Source: JACTMZ01 sp044359955
GTDB taxonomy: Bacteria > Verrucomicrobiota > Verrucomicrobiia > Chthoniobacterales > JACTMZ01
Direction: 5' to 3'
DNA: 24,933 bases
Assembly (NCBI GenBank): GCA_044359955.1
Contig: JBIKLF010000031.1
Location: forward strand, 1 to 24,933
Shown: piece by piece, positions 23,248 to 24,933 of the stretch
How the letters are laid out: each line of letters starts with the position of its first letter
How positions within the stretch are numbered: position 1 is the first letter of the stretch
Position numbers and translations under genes: made by a program
Notes under the pieces: generated by a model
What the model saw: the letters and a program-made list of their open reading frames with translations, nothing else
Told to the model about the DNA's origin: nothing
Database searches by the model: none

Positions 23248-23452
23248 ACAAGCAATCACTAGAATGATACATATCCCATCGGGCCCGCGGCGGTCAAACC
23301 TTCGCGCCCGGGCGCTGCCTCGCCCTCGTGACGCCAACATCACGGCTGAACCGTAGTCCCACCTTGCCGGGACGGACACCGCCCCAAGTCGCTGAACCTG
23401 CGCCTTTGTATAGGTCGAGGCTCTTGAATCCATGCAGCTTTTCAGCTTTGTA

Positions 23453-23664
23453 TCAGACTCTAACTGCGCGACCCGTCTTGTCGGACATGACGCACGCATC
23501 AAGAATTTTTTGAATCTCCGCGCCGCGTGAGAAATCGGGCTCACCTTTTTTTCCGCTGCGCACTCCGGCGAGAAAGCGCTCGTAGGTCGACGGAACCTTG
23601 GGAGCCTTGATTGTTTTCCAGACAAATTTGTCGATGTCCTTGCCGAGCGAGACTGATCCGACCC
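23453..23664 (-). pseudogene. Gfo/Idh/MocA-family dehydrogenase C-terminal fragment
   Basis: About 70 codons: SLGKDIDKFVWKTIK, then YERFLAGVRSGKKGEPDFSRGAEIQKILDAC, shown here in parts, and a final GRAVRV with stop at 23453. This matches the tail of Gfo/Idh/MocA sugar oxidoreductases (typically 350-450 aa). The rest has been cut off at about 23665, where the IS3-family element begins, so IS insertion plus deletion is the likely cause. Between its stop and the sulfatase (23248-23452) only GC-rich sequence without a convincing gene is seen. Confidence 0.7.
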
Positions 23665-23711
23665 CTGCAACTGGACACATTGAGGTGAGAGTCTGCAGGT
23701 AAGGTTGTTGT

Positions 23712-24665
23712 TTAGTTGTTCATGGGGACATTACCAGCGCGAACTGGAGCGCAGGCCGTAGGCCGGAGCGGAAGTTCGCGCTGCGCCGCGACGGCAGGGG
23801 GTCTTTTTCCCAAGCTGCCGTGCGGTCGTTTGAAGTTGTATTCGTAGGCGTAATTGCTGGCCGCCGCATTGACTTCGCGCAGGTTGAAGAAGAGCTCGCG
23901 ATCCAGCAGTTCCAAGCGAACTTGGGCATGGAAGCTTTCGACATAAGCGTTTTGCTTCGGCTTCGCCTCACCCTACGGGCTGCCTTCGGCAGGCTATCTC
24001 GCTTCGCTTGGTTCCCAAGGAGCGCCGGGTTCAATATAACGTGGACTAACCTGTGCTTGGCCCAGCCACTTTTGCACGGACTTGGCCACGAGCTCCGGCC
24101 CGTTGTCACTGCGGATGTATTACGGCTTACGGCCGCTGCAGACCATGACCTCTTCCAAGGCGTCGATGACTCTTCTGGCCGGGAAGCTGCGGGCCGCTTT
24201 GAGCAACAGGCATTCCCGCGTGTATTCGTCGATAATCGACAGGATGCGCACCGTGCCGCCATCAGCCGTGCGGTCTTGGATGAAGTCGCAGCTCCAGACC
24301 TCGTCGGGCCGACTCGCGCTGCGACGCAGGGACAGACCAGGACGCACCCGGCGGCGCTTGCCGCCATGACCTCTAGAAGCCATGAGTCCTCGCTGCCGTC
24401 TGATCCGAGCCGCCCGCTTGCGATTGATCACCTCTCCGTGCTCGTAACGCACAATGGCCGCCACCTTCCCGTAGCCGAGGCAGGGCCACTGGCGTGAGAC
24501 CTCCTCAACCAACCCTTCCTGGGCCAGCTTCTGCGGCGAGGCCAACCGACGGTAATACGCCGTCGAACGACTCAAGCCCAAGGTCCGGCAGGCTCGCTGG
24601 CGTTTGCACAGCCCCATACAGACGACCATCTCCACGGCCGCTTTCTTCTGCATGGGGCTTACCAT
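23712..24665 (-). pseudogene. IS3-family transposase orfB (DDE integrase), disrupted
   Basis: The orfB frame starts after the slippage site (MVSPMQKKAAVEMVV) and encodes an HTH_21 region and an rve integrase core. The first catalytic Asp lies in VWSCDFIQD. A TAA at 24120 replaces a codon in GRKP-x-YIRSDNGPE, so the second Asp (SDNGPE) follows the stop. A 60-nt insertion at 23955-24014 then separates PW from QNAYVES, which holds the catalytic Glu; the insert adds two further in-frame stops. After it the frame resumes through ELLDRELFFNLREVNAA and RPHGSLGKRPP to the stop at 23712. The transposase cannot be made in full length without readthrough. Confidence 0.88.
23955..24014. repeat. 60-nt palindromic insertion inside the IS3 transposase
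   Basis: Exactly 60 nt interrupt the transposase frame between the PW and QNAYVES codons. The insert is rich in short inverted and direct repeats: GGCTTCGCC, CTGCCTTCGGCAG (a perfect hairpin with TTC loop region) and two GCTTCGC-like copies. Because 60 is divisible by three, the frame is kept on both sides, but in-frame TAG codons are introduced. It resembles a REP-like or miniature interspersed element. Confidence 0.65.
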
Positions 24666-24925
24666 TTTTTTGCGTTCACTTCTTTGAGGATCTGGATGTC
24701 CAAGGCCTGATCGGCCACCAACTTCTTGAGTCGGCCGTTCTCGGTCTCCAACTCCCTCAGGCGCCGGGCCTCGCTGATCTCCATCCCGCCATACTTGTTG
24801 CGCCATCGGTAATAGGTCTGTTCGCTGATCCCATGGGGTCGGCACGCGTCGCTGATCTTCAGCCCACTGCGCTCGATCTCCCCAAGGATCCGGATGATTT
24901 GCTCTACACTGTGTCGGTTCTTCAT
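24659..24925 (-). CDS. IS3-family transposase orfA (HTH_Tnp_1)
   Basis: An 88-aa protein with the transposase helix-turn-helix (SVEQIIRILGEIERSG, then ISEQTYYRWRNKYGG) followed by a leucine-zipper-like coiled coil (LRELETENGRLKKLVADQALDIQ), as expected for orfA of this family. It binds the element ends and dimerises with orfAB. Its last codons (GCA AAA AAA TGG TAA) contain the slippage site for making the orfAB fusion. It is intact, unlike orfB. Confidence 0.92.
   Translation of the reverse strand: MKNRHSVEQIIRILGEIERSGLKISDACRPHGISEQTYYRWRNKYGGMEISEARRLRELETENGRLKKLVADQALDIQILKEVNAKKW
24665..24671 (-). other. programmed -1 frameshift site of the IS3 element
   Basis: Seven consecutive A residues on the minus strand lie at the end of orfA, just before its TAA stop. 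A -1 slip there moves ribosomes from orfA (NAKKW) into the orfB frame (KKMVSP). This arrangement is standard for IS3-family fusion transposases. Confidence 0.65.
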
Positions 24926-24933
24926 GGGTTCTA

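Larger units (their letters stand above)
23665..24933 (-). mobile_element. IS3-family insertion sequence, defective and cut by the window end
   Basis: The element carries orfA and a broken orfB on the minus strand, with a seven-A slippage site between them, as in IS3-family elements. Its left boundary is placed at about 23665, where Gfo/Idh/MocA coding sequence stops; the sequence there (TGCAACTGGACACATTG) may hold the terminal inverted repeat. The other end lies beyond the window, so the repeats cannot be compared. Confidence 0.8.

Noticed and set aside
21856..23262. Long 468-codon plus-strand frame
   Set aside because: It is antisense to the sulfatase, which has full family motifs; the plus-strand translation has no recognisable domain.
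23294..23452. The Gfo/Idh/MocA frame stays open for about 52 codons past its TGA
   Set aside because: The tail GRAVRV is the natural family end and the extension has no recognisable sequence; there is no sign of selenocysteine insertion.

Overview
The window looks like a GC-rich bacterial chromosome segment from the PVC group, most likely Verrucomicrobiota. This is inferred from gene content only: GH95 fucosidase, sulfatases, a lone microcompartment shell gene, large secreted enzymes and mostly weak Shine-Dalgarno sequences. No rRNA, tRNA or CRISPR array was seen.

The core (about 2.4-20.1 kb) is an L-fucose utilisation locus in three transcription blocks. Block 1: a GntR/FCD regulator diverges from an SDR dehydrogenase plus an enolase-superfamily L-fuconate dehydratase, with a perfect 19-bp operator palindrome at their shared start. 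Block 2 (minus strand, 13.5 to 6.2 kb): a small secreted protein, a 956-aa secreted protein of unknown family, a GH95 alpha-L-fucosidase lipoprotein and a FucP-type fucose:H+ symporter; these would release and import fucose. Block 3: an IclR regulator diverges from a tightly packed operon (RraA-like protein, split UxaA N and C parts, L-fucose dehydrogenase-like SDR, L-fuconolactonase, 2-keto-3-deoxy-L-fuconate dehydrogenase, FAH-type hydrolase). Together they encode the non-phosphorylating route from L-fucose through fuconolactone, fuconate, 2-keto-3-deoxyfuconate and 2,4-diketo-3-deoxyfuconate to pyruvate and lactate. Two unrelated dehydratase candidates (enolase type and UxaA type) are present. 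No fucose mutarotase was recognised.

The flanks and some joints are full of gene debris. From 1 to 2.4 kb there is a nested inverted repeat, a conserved DNA-binding-type hypothetical protein, an excisionase-like HTH protein and a truncated AraC regulator. Between block 1 and fucP lies an SGNH-type esterase pseudogene (nonsense codon beside the catalytic Ser plus a frameshift) joined to a second AraC tail. From 20.1 to 23.7 kb there are a BMC-H shell gene, an inverted fragment of a second BMC-H gene, a broken glycoside hydrolase, an MFS tail fused to a glycoside hydrolase tail, an intact type I sulfatase and a Gfo/Idh/MocA tail. The right end is an IS3-family element whose transposase is broken by a stop codon and by a 60-nt palindromic insertion.

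The picture is a complete fucose scavenging and oxidation system in a region that has been heavily rearranged and has lost other regulators and enzymes.
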